From Oligoflexus sp. (GTDB lineage Bacteria; Bdellovibrionota_B; Oligoflexia; Oligoflexales; Oligoflexaceae), in the NCBI GenBank assembly GCA_014377445.1, contig JACMPP010000042.1, positions 1 through 44,147 on the forward strand: DNA of 44,147 nt. Direction: 5' to 3'. Of this stretch, positions 31,804 to 40,042 are shown piece after piece. The notes beneath the pieces are model-generated. The model saw only the letters and a list, made by a program, of their open reading frames with translations, did not search any database and was not told the origin of the DNA. Position 1 is the first letter of the stretch. Each line of letters starts with the position of its first letter. Position numbers and translations under genes: made by a program.

Positions 31804-33432
31804 TCAATGATCGTGATGGTCATGGTCGTGATGTCCGCCGGCTGACTGAGACTTCTTCTCAGGCTTGTCGGTGATCATCGCTTCCGTTGTCAGCAAGAGG
31901 GCGGCAACCGAAGCTGCGTTAACCAATGCTGTTTTGGTGACCTTAGCCGGATCGAGGACACCGGCCTTCAGAAGGTCTTCATAAACTTCGGTTGCGGCGT
32001 TGAAGCCGAAACCGTCTTTGCCCAAACGAATCTTGTCCAGGATCGGTGCTGGCTCGAGGCCGGCGTTCATCAGGATCTGCCGACAAGGTTCTTCGATAGC
32101 GCGATAGATGATCTTCACGCCGTGTTGTTGTTCTTCGCTCAGTTTCAATCCATCAAGGATCTTCTGGCAACGAACGAGAGCCACGCCGCCGCCGGCAACT
32201 ACGCCTTCAGCAACCGCTGCACGGGTCGAATGCAAAGCATCTTCCACGCGGGCTTTTTTCTCTCTCATTTCCGCTTCACTGGCTGCACCGACGCTGATGA
32301 CAGCTACGCCGCCCACGAGTTTCGCGAGACGTTCTTGGATTTGCGTGCGGTCGTAGTCGCTGGTGGCATCTTTGATCTGAGCGCGCATTTGTTTCACGCG
32401 GGCATCGATAACATCTTTGCTGCCTTTGCTGCTCACGATCGTGGTGTTGTCTTTGTCGATCGTGATGCGCGAAGCGTAACCGAGCGATGTCAGGTCGAGA
32501 GTCTCGATGTTGATGCCGAGATCTTCCGAAACCATTTGCGCGCCGGTGAGAGCTGCGATGTCTTCGAGCAGGGCTTTACGACGATCGCCAAATGCAGGAG
32601 CTTTGACAGCTGCGATTTTGATCGTTCCGCGAAGCTTGTTGACGACGAGCGTCGACAAAGCTTCGCCATCGATATCTTCCGCGATGATCAGCAAAGGCTT
32701 CTGTGAGCGAGCCACTTGCTCAAGCACAGGAAGAATTTCCTTCATCGACGAAACGCGTTTCTCAACGATGAGAATGTATGCGTCTTCCAACTGAACTTCC
32801 ATGCGCTCAGGATGAGTCACGAAGTAAGGGGAGAGGTAGCCGCGATCGAATTGCATACCTTCAACAACGGTCAAAACCGTGTCCATGCCTTTGGCTTCAT
32901 CGACAGTGATAACACCGTCGCGACCCACTTTTTCCATCGCTTCAGCGAGAATAGCGCCGATCTCTTTGTCATTGTTCGCTGAGATCGAACCGACGTGAGC
33001 GATGTCTTCTTTGGTTTCACAAGGCTTGGCGAGCTTGTCGATTTCTTTGATGATGGCTGCAACAGCGAGATCGATGCCGCGTTTCAGTTCCATTGGGTTG
33101 TGACCAGCCGTCACAAGTTTATAACCCTCGCGGTAGATCGATTGAGCCAAAACAGTCGCCGTCGTTGTTCCGTCACCTGCTGAATCGGCAGTTTTGGAAG
33201 CGACTTCTTTCACGAGCTGAACGCCCATGTTTTCGAAACGGTTTTCCAGGTCGATGACCTTGGCTACAGTCACGCCGTCTTTGGTGATCAGTGGACCGCC
33301 GTAGTCACGGTCGATCAAAACGTTACGGCCCTTAGGACCCAAGGTAACTTTTACTGCATTGGCAAGGGTATCAACGCCGCGCAGGATGGCCTCGCGCGAT
33401 TGATTGCCGAAGTTGATGGACTTAACGGTCAT
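31804..33432 (-). CDS. groEL: chaperonin GroEL with a His/Asp-rich C-terminus
   Basis: The protein has 542 aa with GroEL landmarks: [12 protein letters not shown], the ATP-site [38 protein letters not shown], and [13 protein letters not shown] [14 protein letters not shown]. GroEL folds cytoplasmic proteins together with GroES, encoded 23 bases upstream. The usual Gly-Gly-Met repeat tail is missing. Instead the protein ends [13 protein letters not shown], a potential metal-binding tail of the kind seen in some mycobacterial Cpn60 proteins. That tail would project into the folding cavity. Confidence 0.98.
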   Translation of the reverse strand: MTVKSINFGNQSREAILRGVDTLANAVKVTLGPKGRNVLIDRDYGGPLITKDGVTVAKVIDLENRFENMGVQLVKEVASKTADSAGDGTTTATVLAQSIYREGYKLVTAGHNPMELKRGIDLAVAAIIKEIDKLAKPCETKEDIAHVGSISANNDKEIGAILAEAMEKVGRDGVITVDEAKGMDTVLTVVEGMQFDRGYLSPYFVTHPERMEVQLEDAYILIVEKRVSSMKEILPVLEQVARSQKPLLIIAEDIDGEALSTLVVNKLRGTIKIAAVKAPAFGDRRKALLEDIAALTGAQMVSEDLGINIETLDLTSLGYASRITIDKDNTTIVSSKGSKDVIDARVKQMRAQIKDATSDYDRTQIQERLAKLVGGVAVISVGAASEAEMREKKARVEDALHSTRAAVAEGVVAGGGVALVRCQKILDGLKLSEEQQHGVKIIYRAIEEPCRQILMNAGLEPAPILDKIRLGKDGFGFNAATEVYEDLLKAGVLDPAKVTKTALVNAASVAALLLTTEAMITDKPEKKSQSAGGHHDHDHHDH

Positions 33433-33455
33433 GACATTCTCCAGTGTGGGTCGGG

Positions 33456-33746
33456 TTACTTGGCGTAAACGGCGAGTATATCGGATTCACGCAGAATCAA
33501 GTGATCGACTCCGTCAAGTTTGATTTCGCTGCCTGTGTATTTCGAGTAAAGAACTCTGTCGCCAGCCTTAAGCTCGGGCTTGCTCAACTTGCCGTCGTTG
33601 AGAGTACGACCGTTGCCAACGGCGATGACTTCACCTTCGACCGGCTTTTCTTGCGCGCTGTCGGGAATGATGATGCCGCTGATAGTTTTAGTTTCAGCCG
33701 TTAAAGGCTTGATAACAATACGATCTTGAAGTGGTCTGAATTTCAT
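33456..33746 (-). CDS. groES: co-chaperonin GroES
   Basis: The protein has 96 aa, normal GroES length. Start: [15 protein letters not shown]. Mobile-loop region: [29 protein letters not shown]. End: [23 protein letters not shown]. It caps the GroEL ring. It is the first gene of the groESL operon, with CAGGAG upstream of the start. No CIRCE (TTAGCACTC-type) inverted repeat is present in the upstream 100 bases, so HrcA control is not evident. Confidence 0.98.
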   Translation of the reverse strand: MKFRPLQDRIVIKPLTAETKTISGIIIPDSAQEKPVEGEVIAVGNGRTLNDGKLSKPELKAGDRVLYSKYTGSEIKLDGVDHLILRESDILAVYAK

Positions 33747-33802
33747 TATTACTCCTGAGAACAGAAGACCTAAAAAACACGATAATTGGATTTCAGCTTC
33801 CC

Positions 33803-33830
33803 ACAGTAAGGCTTCGATGGCTCATGTCAA
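33803..33830 (-). promoter_or_regulatory. candidate housekeeping promoter of groESL
   Basis: On the minus strand, TTGACA (33830-33825) and TACTGT (33808-33803) have a 16-base spacer, about 57 bases before the groES start. It looks sigma70-like rather than heat-shock-type. Confidence 0.55.
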
Positions 33831-33923
33831 CCTTCAGTTCAAAAAATATCAGTTACGTCGAAATCGCAAAGGGAACAAATTCTCGCTCACTAACATTTGT
33901 CTAGCTTCCAGATGGGGGGCTCT

Positions 33924-33932
33924 TGCTATACT
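33924..33932 (+). promoter_or_regulatory. extended -10 promoter of the rimB-rimK operon
   Basis: TG-C-TATACT (33924-33932) is an extended -10 element with no clear -35. It would give a leader of about 100 bases before the GTG at 34043. Confidence 0.45.
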
Positions 33933-34042
33933 GGGACGTTCAACGAGTGTCCATTTTTGTAAGAATTCAACTCTCGGTCAGCCAAAGACGCTATGGCTAA
34001 GCCGAACCGCCTGCATCCGGCAAGGTGCAAGGGTAAGCGCAC

Positions 34043-34555
34043 GTGACGAACGACGAACCGATTGAGCAAACCGCAAGCCCTGTCAGCCATGCTTTCGATC
34101 GTTACCAGAATTTCTTGGTCGTTGGTTGGAGAGAGTGGGTCGGAGTTCCAGGCCTTGGCGTGGAAAGAATCAAGGCAAAAATTGATACGGGAGCCCGAAC
34201 ATCAACCCTGCATGCCTTCGATATCGAACTGTTCAAGAATAAAGGCAAAGACTTTGTGCGATTTAAGGTGCATCCCTTGCAGAGACAAAGTCGTAAGATA
34301 GTGCAGTGTGAAGCCGAGCTCTATGATCAAAGATATGTAAGGAGCTCGTCCGGTCACTCGTCCCTGAGGCCTGTAATCCTCACTCAGCTCAAGGTTGGCT
34401 CTCATATCTGGGATATCGAACTGACGCTCACCAACCGCGATAAGATGGGCTTTCGAATGTTAATTGGCAGGCAGGCGATCCGAAGGCATCTCTTAGTTCA
34501 TTCGGGTCGTTCCTATATTCTCGGCAAAAAAAGTAACGAGGGACCTCTGGCATGA
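34043..34555 (+). CDS. retropepsin-like ATP-dependent zinc protease family protein (RimB-like)
   Basis: The protein has 170 aa from GTG 34043 (AAGGGT upstream). It carries the aspartic-protease-like motif [13 protein letters not shown] (Asp48) and the family features [16 protein letters not shown] and [11 protein letters not shown]. This family sits beside rimK in many bacteria. There it works with the ligase that adds glutamate to ribosomal protein S6, probably trimming or tuning the modification. Its stop overlaps the rimK start (ATGA at 34552-34555), which supports that partnership. Confidence 0.9.
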   Translation: MTNDEPIEQTASPVSHAFDRYQNFLVVGWREWVGVPGLGVERIKAKIDTGARTSTLHAFDIELFKNKGKDFVRFKVHPLQRQSRKIVQCEAELYDQRYVRSSSGHSSLRPVILTQLKVGSHIWDIELTLTNRDKMGFRMLIGRQAIRRHLLVHSGRSYILGKKSNEGPLA

Positions 34556-35454
34556 AGATAATGATACTTTCTCGCAAGAAGGATCTGTATTCCACCCGTC
34601 GTTTGCTTGAAGCTGCCGAAGAGCGCGGCCACTCAGTGCGTGCGATCGACTATTTGCGATGCATTATCAACATCACCAACACCAATCCCAAGATCCTTTA
34701 CGGAACTCAGGAGCTAAATGGTGTGGACGCGGTTATTCCGCGTATCGGCGCATCGAATACCTTCTACGGCACTGCGGTCGTTCGTCAGTTTGAACTGATG
34801 GACATCTATGCTGTGAACCGATCGCAGGCAATCGCCCGTTCGCGTGATAAACTTCGCTGTCTTCAGACCCTCGCCAAAGCCGGGGTGGCGCTGCCTGTCA
34901 CAGGCTGTGCCCACAGTACCAAAGACGTTGGGGGCCTCATCGATATCGCGGGCGGTGCCCCTCTGGTCGTGAAGCTGCTCGAAGGGACTCAGGGCATCGG
35001 TGTCGTCCTCGCGGAGACGCGCAAGGCCGCTGAGTCGGTGATCGAGGCCTTTCGGGGATTGGACGCCAACATCATCGTTCAGGAGTTTGTGAAGGAAGCC
35101 GCTGGCTGTGATATCCGTTGCTTCGTCGTAGGGGATGAAGTTGTCGCTTCCATGGAGCGCAAGGCTGCCGACGGTGAATTCCGCTCCAACATTCATCGGG
35201 GTGGGAGTGGTCATCGTGTCGAGATCACGGAGCAGGAACGAAAAATGGCGGTGAAAGCCGCCAAGGTCATGGGGCTCGAAGTCGCGGGCGTGGACATCTT
35301 ACGCTCGAAGAACGGTCCAGTGATCATGGAAGTTAACTCGTCACCTGGACTTGAGGGTATCGAGAAGACCACCAAGATTAATGTCGCCGGGAAAATCATC
35401 CAGCATATCGAACGTCGCGCGGAAGAAAAACGGACCGAGAGCGATCCTCTCTAG
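34552..35454 (+). CDS. rimK: ribosomal protein S6 alpha-L-glutamate ligase RimK
   Basis: The protein has 300 aa, the same length as the Escherichia coli enzyme. It is an ATP-grasp protein. ATP-site motifs: [18 protein letters not shown]. Palm region: [28 protein letters not shown]. Metal-binding end: [20 protein letters not shown]. The family adds Glu residues to the C-terminus of S6. It is translationally coupled to the upstream RimB-like gene. Its last 59 bases overlap the 3' end of the convergent HTH gene. Confidence 0.96.
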   Translation: MKIMILSRKKDLYSTRRLLEAAEERGHSVRAIDYLRCIINITNTNPKILYGTQELNGVDAVIPRIGASNTFYGTAVVRQFELMDIYAVNRSQAIARSRDKLRCLQTLAKAGVALPVTGCAHSTKDVGGLIDIAGGAPLVVKLLEGTQGIGVVLAETRKAAESVIEAFRGLDANIIVQEFVKEAAGCDIRCFVVGDEVVASMERKAADGEFRSNIHRGGSGHRVEITEQERKMAVKAAKVMGLEVAGVDILRSKNGPVIMEVNSSPGLEGIEKTTKINVAGKIIQHIERRAEEKRTESDPL

Positions 35455-35707
35455 TTTTAAAAAGTTCATGTCCCACAGGGCCTCTTAAACTTAGAGATTG
35501 CGCCGTAACAGCGGGCTCGCGGGGTTCTGATAAGGGTGTGTCCTTATCCTTCAAAGCCATGACGGAGGCTTTGTCTAGATACCAACGTCCCTTAACCTTC
35601 GAGGCTTTAATCTCACGTCTCTGTATAAGGTTACGTATCGTTCGGGGATGAAGATCAAGCAAAATGGCAGCTTCTTCAGCTGAAATTTCCTCATTTTTGT
35701 GCGCCAT
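35396..35707 (-). CDS. excisionase-like helix-turn-helix DNA-binding protein
   Basis: The protein has 103 aa. Residues 7-52 fit the MerR-like HTH of excisionase (HTH_17) proteins: [37 protein letters not shown] shows helix-turn-helix-wing. The remaining 50 residues look disordered. Upstream lies a 130-bp cluster of TTCCG-core motifs that may be its operators. It lies 230 bases downstream of the DGR-like lipoprotein gene on the same strand and overlaps the rimK 3' end. The target is unknown. Confidence 0.8.
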   Translation of the reverse strand: MAHKNEEISAEEAAILLDLHPRTIRNLIQRREIKASKVKGRWYLDKASVMALKDKDTPLSEPREPAVTAQSLSLRGPVGHELFKTREDRSRSVFLPRDVRYAG

Positions 35708-35724
35708 TTATTATCCATCACATT

Positions 35725-35852
35725 TTCCGCTGCGGGGAATTTCGTCCGCAGACCATTCCGATGATCGGAAAATCGTCCGCATGAGATTCCGCAATTCCGC
35801 AGAAATTTTTTTTCCTACGGAAAGCTTTCCTCGATTCCGAGCTGCGGAAAGC
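35725..35852. promoter_or_regulatory. cluster of TTCCG-core motifs upstream of the HTH gene
   Basis: At least nine TTCCG/CGGAA or TCCGCA cores occur in 128 bases. They include a perfect palindrome TTCCGATGATCGGAA (35756-35770), a tandem ATTCCGCA pair (35786-35801), TCCGCA at 35745 and 35776, and arms GCTTTCC/GGAAAGC (35824-35852). The cluster precedes the start of the HTH protein by 18 bases, fitting autoregulatory operators. No gene is seen in 35708-35937. Confidence 0.55.
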
Positions 35853-35937
35853 TATTCGAGATTATTTTTGTATATAAAGCCAAAGAAAAATTATATCAAT
35901 GACCAATTACCAATAAGACTATGAACTAAAGGCTCGG

Positions 35938-38079
35938 CTAACGGAACGAGCAGCGAAAGCCTAGGTCCGAAGCGACGAACGACGGTGTAAGGAACAGAAT
36001 CGCAGCGAACAAGCCGGCAAACGAGCCGCCAGCCCAGGTAGCACCGCGAAAGAGGGCGCCGCCGGAACCATTCGTTCCGCTGTAGTACTGCCCCATTCCG
36101 TAGGCCGAGGAAGCCCAAGTGTCGTTCCAAAAGGCTTTTTGCGCATTGGTTGGCGTGAGTTCTCCCCGGGTCATAGACGTGAACCCGGAGTTCACTGTAG
36201 TGAACTCCCTCCATCCACTTACGGGTGAGCCATCGGCTGAGCCAAAGGGCTTGGCGCTGAGGTTCGGTATCACGTAACTTGTCCAGTCCCAGACGTTGCC
36301 AGAAAGATCCCAAACCACGGAACCGTTGGAAAGGGTATGTGTTCTCTTTTGATTCCATACATCGCCACTGCTGTTCTTCGGGGTGCAATCGGATTGCAAC
36401 CAGCCTAGGCTATCATCGGTGGACGCGGCACAGGCGCCTCCGGGGTTACTATCACTGTGGCCCCTGTTGATCCCGCCCGTCGTGCCGACTGTGCCTGAAC
36501 TCCAGTTCGAGGCCACATTAGCGATGTTCGCGCCGAGGGTGAGCCAGTCAGCATTGGAAATGAGATTATAGCCAGTGCCTAAAGCCTGGCATGCCGAAAT
36601 CGAGGCCGTTTGTGTAATGTTGACCCAAGGGCTAAGGGCTGCCTGAGATGTTGCCACGCCCGAGACATCCTTAGCCTCGTATTTCATCACGCAAAAATCA
36701 GTGGTTCCATAGGCTGCATCGCCTGGCACCATGACCCAGGTACCACCGGCGAGTCCTGTGCAGGACACGGCACTGTTGGTCGCTGTGGCTGCCGCCAAAG
36801 AATAAAAATTATTCGCGTCATAGCTGTAGACAGCATAAAAATAATTAGTTCCTGGTGTGACTCCAGTATGGGTATATGTGGCGGCGGATCCAACGTAGAG
36901 AATTGTATCCGAGCCCTGAGCTCCCGTGCTGTAGATCGTGGCTCTCGTTGGGTTGAAGGTCACCGCTGCACTTGCCCTGGCAACGACGAGGTAACCAGCA
37001 GCTCCTGTGTTCGGCCAAGTCAGGACAATTCGATTGGGTGTCGTCAAAAAATTTGTGCTGAGTGGAGTCGGGGCTGTGGGCAACACAGCAGGCATAGTCC
37101 CGGATATCGATAGGCTTTCGATAGCAGTTCCAGACCTTACATTCGCGGCGATGAGATCACTATCCCCGCTGCCTGTGTAAACCTGTCCGGCACTATCAAA
37201 AAATTCAAAGCTCCCATTCGTTGTAATTTGAGTGGCAAATAGCGTCAGATCGGTAGCGGCAGTGTTCGAAGCCAAGCGATAAGACGAAGACGGATACTGC
37301 CCCGTGGTACCAAAGATCGACACCCCAGATTTGATCTTTCCAGCCGTTAAATTCGCATCCCCAGCGACCTGATGGCGGCCACCAGCAGAATCCCAAAATT
37401 CAAAGTTCCCTGCGGCCGAAACCGTCGCATTAAAGTTGGTCAGAGTAAGATCGGCCAGTCCTAACGTAGATCCCGTTAAGGGTGCAGCGACAGAAGGGTA
37501 ATTTCCCGAGATTCCGGCAATTGTGATTCCGTTTCTGATGTTTGCCGAGACGAGTAAGGGATCTGACGTATCGATTGAAAGAAAAGGTAGTACCGTTCTA
37601 CAATCCGCTTCACCCGCACTCGAACAGGCTTTGAGCAGCGCATTACAAATCCTTAAACCGCGCGTCAACGCTCCTGCCGAATTTTTAAATACGATATCAT
37701 CACAGACCTGCTCGGCAGCAAGAGCCGAAGATGCCATGTCCTCCACCCGCAGATTCATGAGAACTGGAAAGCTAGCAAAGACCACGCCTTTAGCTGTTAA
37801 AAATAAGAGGGTTGAGCTTCCTTTAAAACTGGATTCAGGGATCGACAGAGTCGCTTCTTTGGCGCTGCCCACCACGATAGGCAACTCCTCACCTTCGATC
37901 GATGCCGTGATAGATCTATCGAGATTCACACCTTCAATGTGTACCGAGTCCCCTGAAACGACCGTGAGCTTGTCAATTTTATTGACTCGCGACGCTAAAG
38001 CTTTCGCAGCAGCGGATGGAATGGACTGTTCACTACAAGCTACGAGGAGGGAAACGATAAGAAATAGGAGGATAGGCAT
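35938..38079 (-). CDS. lipoprotein with Ig-like, repeat, Fn3-like and C-type-lectin/FGE (SUMF1-like) domains; DGR-type variable tail
   Basis: The protein has 713 aa, with a lipoprotein signal ending LLVAC (Cys15). An IPT/TIG-like domain spans about residues 35-110. Two or three related repeats follow (about 175-320; pattern NIRxGxxIxGxxGxYPS, then GxFEFxDSAG), then an Fn3-like domain (about 335-435). A formylglycine-generating-enzyme-like domain occupies about 440-713: GGTWVMVPG, FCVMKYEAK, WDLSGNVWDWTS. The end, FRGATWAGG...AGLF...LGFRCSFR, matches the layout of DGR variable regions, in which scattered positions derive from Asn (AAY) codons. All 12 candidate positions use codons ending in C or T. 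The protein is probably surface exposed and binds ligands. No reverse transcriptase is nearby. Confidence 0.82.
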   Translation of the reverse strand: MPILLFLIVSLLVACSEQSIPSAAAKALASRVNKIDKLTVVSGDSVHIEGVNLDRSITASIEGEELPIVVGSAKEATLSIPESSFKGSSTLLFLTAKGVVFASFPVLMNLRVEDMASSALAAEQVCDDIVFKNSAGALTRGLRICNALLKACSSAGEADCRTVLPFLSIDTSDPLLVSANIRNGITIAGISGNYPSVAAPLTGSTLGLADLTLTNFNATVSAAGNFEFWDSAGGRHQVAGDANLTAGKIKSGVSIFGTTGQYPSSSYRLASNTAATDLTLFATQITTNGSFEFFDSAGQVYTGSGDSDLIAANVRSGTAIESLSISGTMPAVLPTAPTPLSTNFLTTPNRIVLTWPNTGAAGYLVVARASAAVTFNPTRATIYSTGAQGSDTILYVGSAATYTHTGVTPGTNYFYAVYSYDANNFYSLAAATATNSAVSCTGLAGGTWVMVPGDAAYGTTDFCVMKYEAKDVSGVATSQAALSPWVNITQTASISACQALGTGYNLISNADWLTLGANIANVASNWSSGTVGTTGGINRGHSDSNPGGACAASTDDSLGWLQSDCTPKNSSGDVWNQKRTHTLSNGSVVWDLSGNVWDWTSYVIPNLSAKPFGSADGSPVSGWREFTTVNSGFTSMTRGELTPTNAQKAFWNDTWASSAYGMGQYYSGTNGSGGALFRGATWAGGSFAGLFAAILFLTPSFVASDLGFRCSFR

Positions 38080-38203
38080 AAAAACCTCTTCGACTTGTCA
38101 CAATAAGAGATCCATCGGACAAAAAGCATCGAAGTTTAGTAAAAATCTTCTTTCACAAAAAGTTAAATGATTATATAGAGTTAACTTTTAGATTGAGGCT
38201 CCT

Positions 38204-38444
38204 TTTAGCCATAGTTTATGGTTGGCTAAGCCTGTAGAAAATTTATTATAAAGCTCAATTCTGAGTGGGAGGAGTCAAGGCAGTATGAGCAACTGAACGT
38301 CACACCCAGGCCCAGGTAGAAAACGGTCAAGGCCACGACGCCTGAGTTCAGGTCATCACCTTTTAAGAAGAGCTTTTGCTCGAACTGGCCTGCAGTGCCT
38401 TTATCCAAATCAATCCAGTCCACATAGGCCAAGACTTCCAGCCC
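38204..38444 (-). pseudogene. truncated copy of the 3' end of the outer-membrane protein gene
   Basis: This 241-bp block is nearly identical (about nine mismatches) to 39802-40042, the 3' end and downstream flank of the intact barrel gene. It encodes YVDWIDLDKGTAGQFEQK and onward to GLGVTFS, but the stop codon is lost (Trp-stop became Cys-Ser). No upstream coding part remains. It is a broken paralogue fragment. The gap on either side (38080-38203 and 38445-38578) shows no gene. Confidence 0.85.
38204..38444. repeat. 241-bp direct repeat, copy A
   Basis: The partner is 39802-40042, offset 1598 bases. Both copies begin at the same TTTAGCC, which opens a small inverted repeat (TTAGCC...GGCTAA). 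Confidence 0.92.
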
Positions 38445-38578
38445 TGAAAGCAGGAGTCAGCTCCATTATGTATCAAGTTTTGCATTTCATGCGGTGACAA
38501 ATGAATGCTCATTCTGTGCTACTTTCGCAGCGTCCTGATCTTTGCATCTGCCACGTGCTGAATATTTATTTGGTGTTT

Positions 38579-39121
38579 TCAATTAGGTGCATCGATCAAT
38601 CCCGTAAGGTATTCAATCCTCACAGAAAATTTTTCAGCTATCAAGCGCAGCGTTGCAAGCTGGGGCTTATTCTCACCCGATCGCCATTTTCTCGCCTGTT
38701 CTTCAGAAACGGCAAGAAAATCACCGAGTTTGGCATTGGTGTCAAGGCCGCGTTGTGCAGCAAGCGCCGTCACTCTTAGTCCGAACATCTGCTTTACTCG
38801 ATCGCGTGCCGCATTTTTCACTTCGCTTTCGATCGTCTCTCGGCGATGGGTGTGATCGCGCTTTTCACGAGGCAGCCTTGGAATGCTCTCTTGCTCAAAG
38901 AATCGTTTGACATGAAAGAGCAGCACATCATCTTCGTGCTCTTCAGCCCAAAGGCTAAACTTTTCCAAAAGAAGCTCATCCGAATATGCGCGATTCGCAG
39001 CAGCGCTCAGTAGTTCAGAATCAGCTGGGCTGAGGTTTATGCGGTCGAAGTGTAAAAGCGCAAGACGGATCGTTTGACGAACTTGATCCTGTTGGTCCAA
39101 ATGATTCGCAAGTAATCCCAT
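38579..39121 (-). CDS. XRE-type HTH protein, putative antitoxin
   Basis: The protein has 180 aa. ATG 39121 (GGAG 6 bases upstream) is preferred to TTG 39133. The N-terminal about 110 residues are helical and unassigned. The C-terminal about 65 residues form a Cro/C1-like HTH: LAAQRGLDTNAKLGDFLAVSEEQARKWRSGENKPQLATLRLIAEKF. It lies 24 bases downstream of a small RelE/HigB-like frame, the order toxin then antitoxin of HigBA-type pairs. The large N-terminal extension is unlike usual HigA antitoxins. Confidence 0.72.
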   Translation of the reverse strand: MGLLANHLDQQDQVRQTIRLALLHFDRINLSPADSELLSAAANRAYSDELLLEKFSLWAEEHEDDVLLFHVKRFFEQESIPRLPREKRDHTHRRETIESEVKNAARDRVKQMFGLRVTALAAQRGLDTNAKLGDFLAVSEEQARKWRSGENKPQLATLRLIAEKFSVRIEYLTGLIDAPN

Positions 39122-39145
39122 AAATCGCTCCAAAATTCAGAAGAG

Positions 39146-39556
39146 TCAGTAAATCTTCCAGCTATGAACAATCCCGCGTCTATAGTCATCCCAAACGCCG
39201 AGCGCATGTGTCGCCATATGCTTGTACCATTCTTGGGTTCCATTCGACCTTCCTTTAGAAAGCTCCTGCTTGGTCCTGCAGCTCAAGGCCACGACCTTGT
39301 GAATCCCTCGCTCCTGTCTCGCTCCAAACGCGATCCGAAGCCTACATGTCGGCCAATCGAGCTTTACATAGTGGATTCCGCTCTTTGTCCCCACTTCGGG
39401 CAGAACCGTTGGGTTCTGCAAGCACTGAGGCCAGTTCGCTTGAAGTAACTGAGTCAGCACGTAAACGTCCACAGCTTCCAAATCGTCGAATAGAGAGTCT
39501 TTTCGCTTATGGAAGTCTTTGTAGTAGGGTTCAGTAAGCCAGATCTCAACCGCCAC
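39146..39556 (-). CDS. putative RelE/HigB-like toxin
   Basis: The protein has 136 aa from GTG 39556 (AAGGA 8 bases upstream). The in-frame GTG 39583 is an alternative without a ribosome binding site. It begins MAVEIWLTEPYYKDFHKRK. The core GIHYVKLDWPTCRLRIAFGA...HKVVALSCRTKQELSKG and the end ALGVWDDYRRG follow the order of HigB/phage Gp49-type toxins: a V/R-I-x-F strand, a 'ValLxxxxKK' strand and a final A-x-x-x-W-x-x-Y. Similarity is by pattern only. Together with the downstream HTH gene it makes a two-gene module. Confidence 0.6.
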   Translation of the reverse strand: MAVEIWLTEPYYKDFHKRKDSLFDDLEAVDVYVLTQLLQANWPQCLQNPTVLPEVGTKSGIHYVKLDWPTCRLRIAFGARQERGIHKVVALSCRTKQELSKGRSNGTQEWYKHMATHALGVWDDYRRGIVHSWKIY

Positions 39557-39583
39557 TCTTAGAATCCTTATCGGCAAACCCAC

Positions 39584-39690
39584 TAAAAACTTTATAACAC
39601 AACTATAAACAATTATAAAAAATTAAATTTTGATTTGCTTTTTTTTATAACTATTTGAAAATATTATGTTTATATATAAACACCAAAGTC
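39584..39690 (-). promoter_or_regulatory. AT-rich promoter/operator region of the toxin-antitoxin pair
   Basis: This is very AT-rich relative to its surroundings. It contains a perfect 14-bp palindrome GTTTATATATAAAC (39668-39681) and several TTATAA elements. It suits an operator bound by the HTH protein. No gene is seen here. Confidence 0.4.
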
Positions 39691-39691
39691 A

Positions 39692-39801
39692 CGACTGGCT
39701 GCTCTGCAGCAGGGATTTTTCCATGATCGGGAGCTGCAACGGCGGCTGGCCGAACGGCAGTGGCTTGGTCGGATGGACAATGAGGATTTACGGGCGCTTA
39801 C
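39692..39801 (+). pseudogene. possible transposase C-terminal remnant
   Basis: An open frame reads LAALQQGFFHDRELQRRLAE, then RQWLGRMDNEDLRALT, before running into the direct repeat at 39802. It is Arg/Leu-rich and more GC-rich than the adjacent AT-rich operator region. The 'EDLRALT' ending resembles segments near the end of some large transposases, but I cannot assign a family. It lacks a start and is short, so it is at best a fragment. Confidence 0.25.
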
Positions 39802-40042
39802 TTTAGCCATAGTTTATGGTTGGCTAAGCCTATAGAAAATTTATTATAAAGCTCAATTCTGAGTGGGAGGAGTCAAGGCAGTATTACCAACTGAACGTCA
39901 CACCCAGGCCCAGGTAGAAAACGGTCAAGGCCACGACGCCTGAGTTCAGGTCATCACCTTTTAAGAAGAGCTTTTGCTCGAACTGGCCTGCAGTGCCTTT
40001 ATCCAAATTAATCCAATCCACATAGGCCAGGGCTTCCAGCCC
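39802..40042. repeat. 241-bp direct repeat, copy B
   Basis: This is the intact partner of 38204-38444. It covers the last 159 bases of the barrel gene and 82 bases beyond its stop, including the inverted repeat TTAGCC...GGCTAA at 39803-39826. Confidence 0.92.

Noticed and set aside
32122..32706. Plus-strand frames opposite groEL
   Set aside because: These are shadow frames of a highly conserved gene, with no ribosome binding site or recognisable motif.
33747..33900. CIRCE operator upstream of groES
   Set aside because: I looked for TTAGCACTC-N9-GAGTGCTAA and found nothing similar; only a sigma70-like promoter is visible.
36610..37113. 167-aa plus-strand frame opposite the DGR-like lipoprotein gene
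   Set aside because: It is Cys/Ser/Arg-rich antisense with no start signal, while the minus-strand frame has coherent domains.
35397..38225. DGR reverse transcriptase, Avd gene or template repeat next to the variable-region gene
   Set aside because: No frame with RT motifs (such as a YxDD box) and no A-rich near-copy of 35941-36050 was found in the window. The DGR idea rests on the variable region alone.
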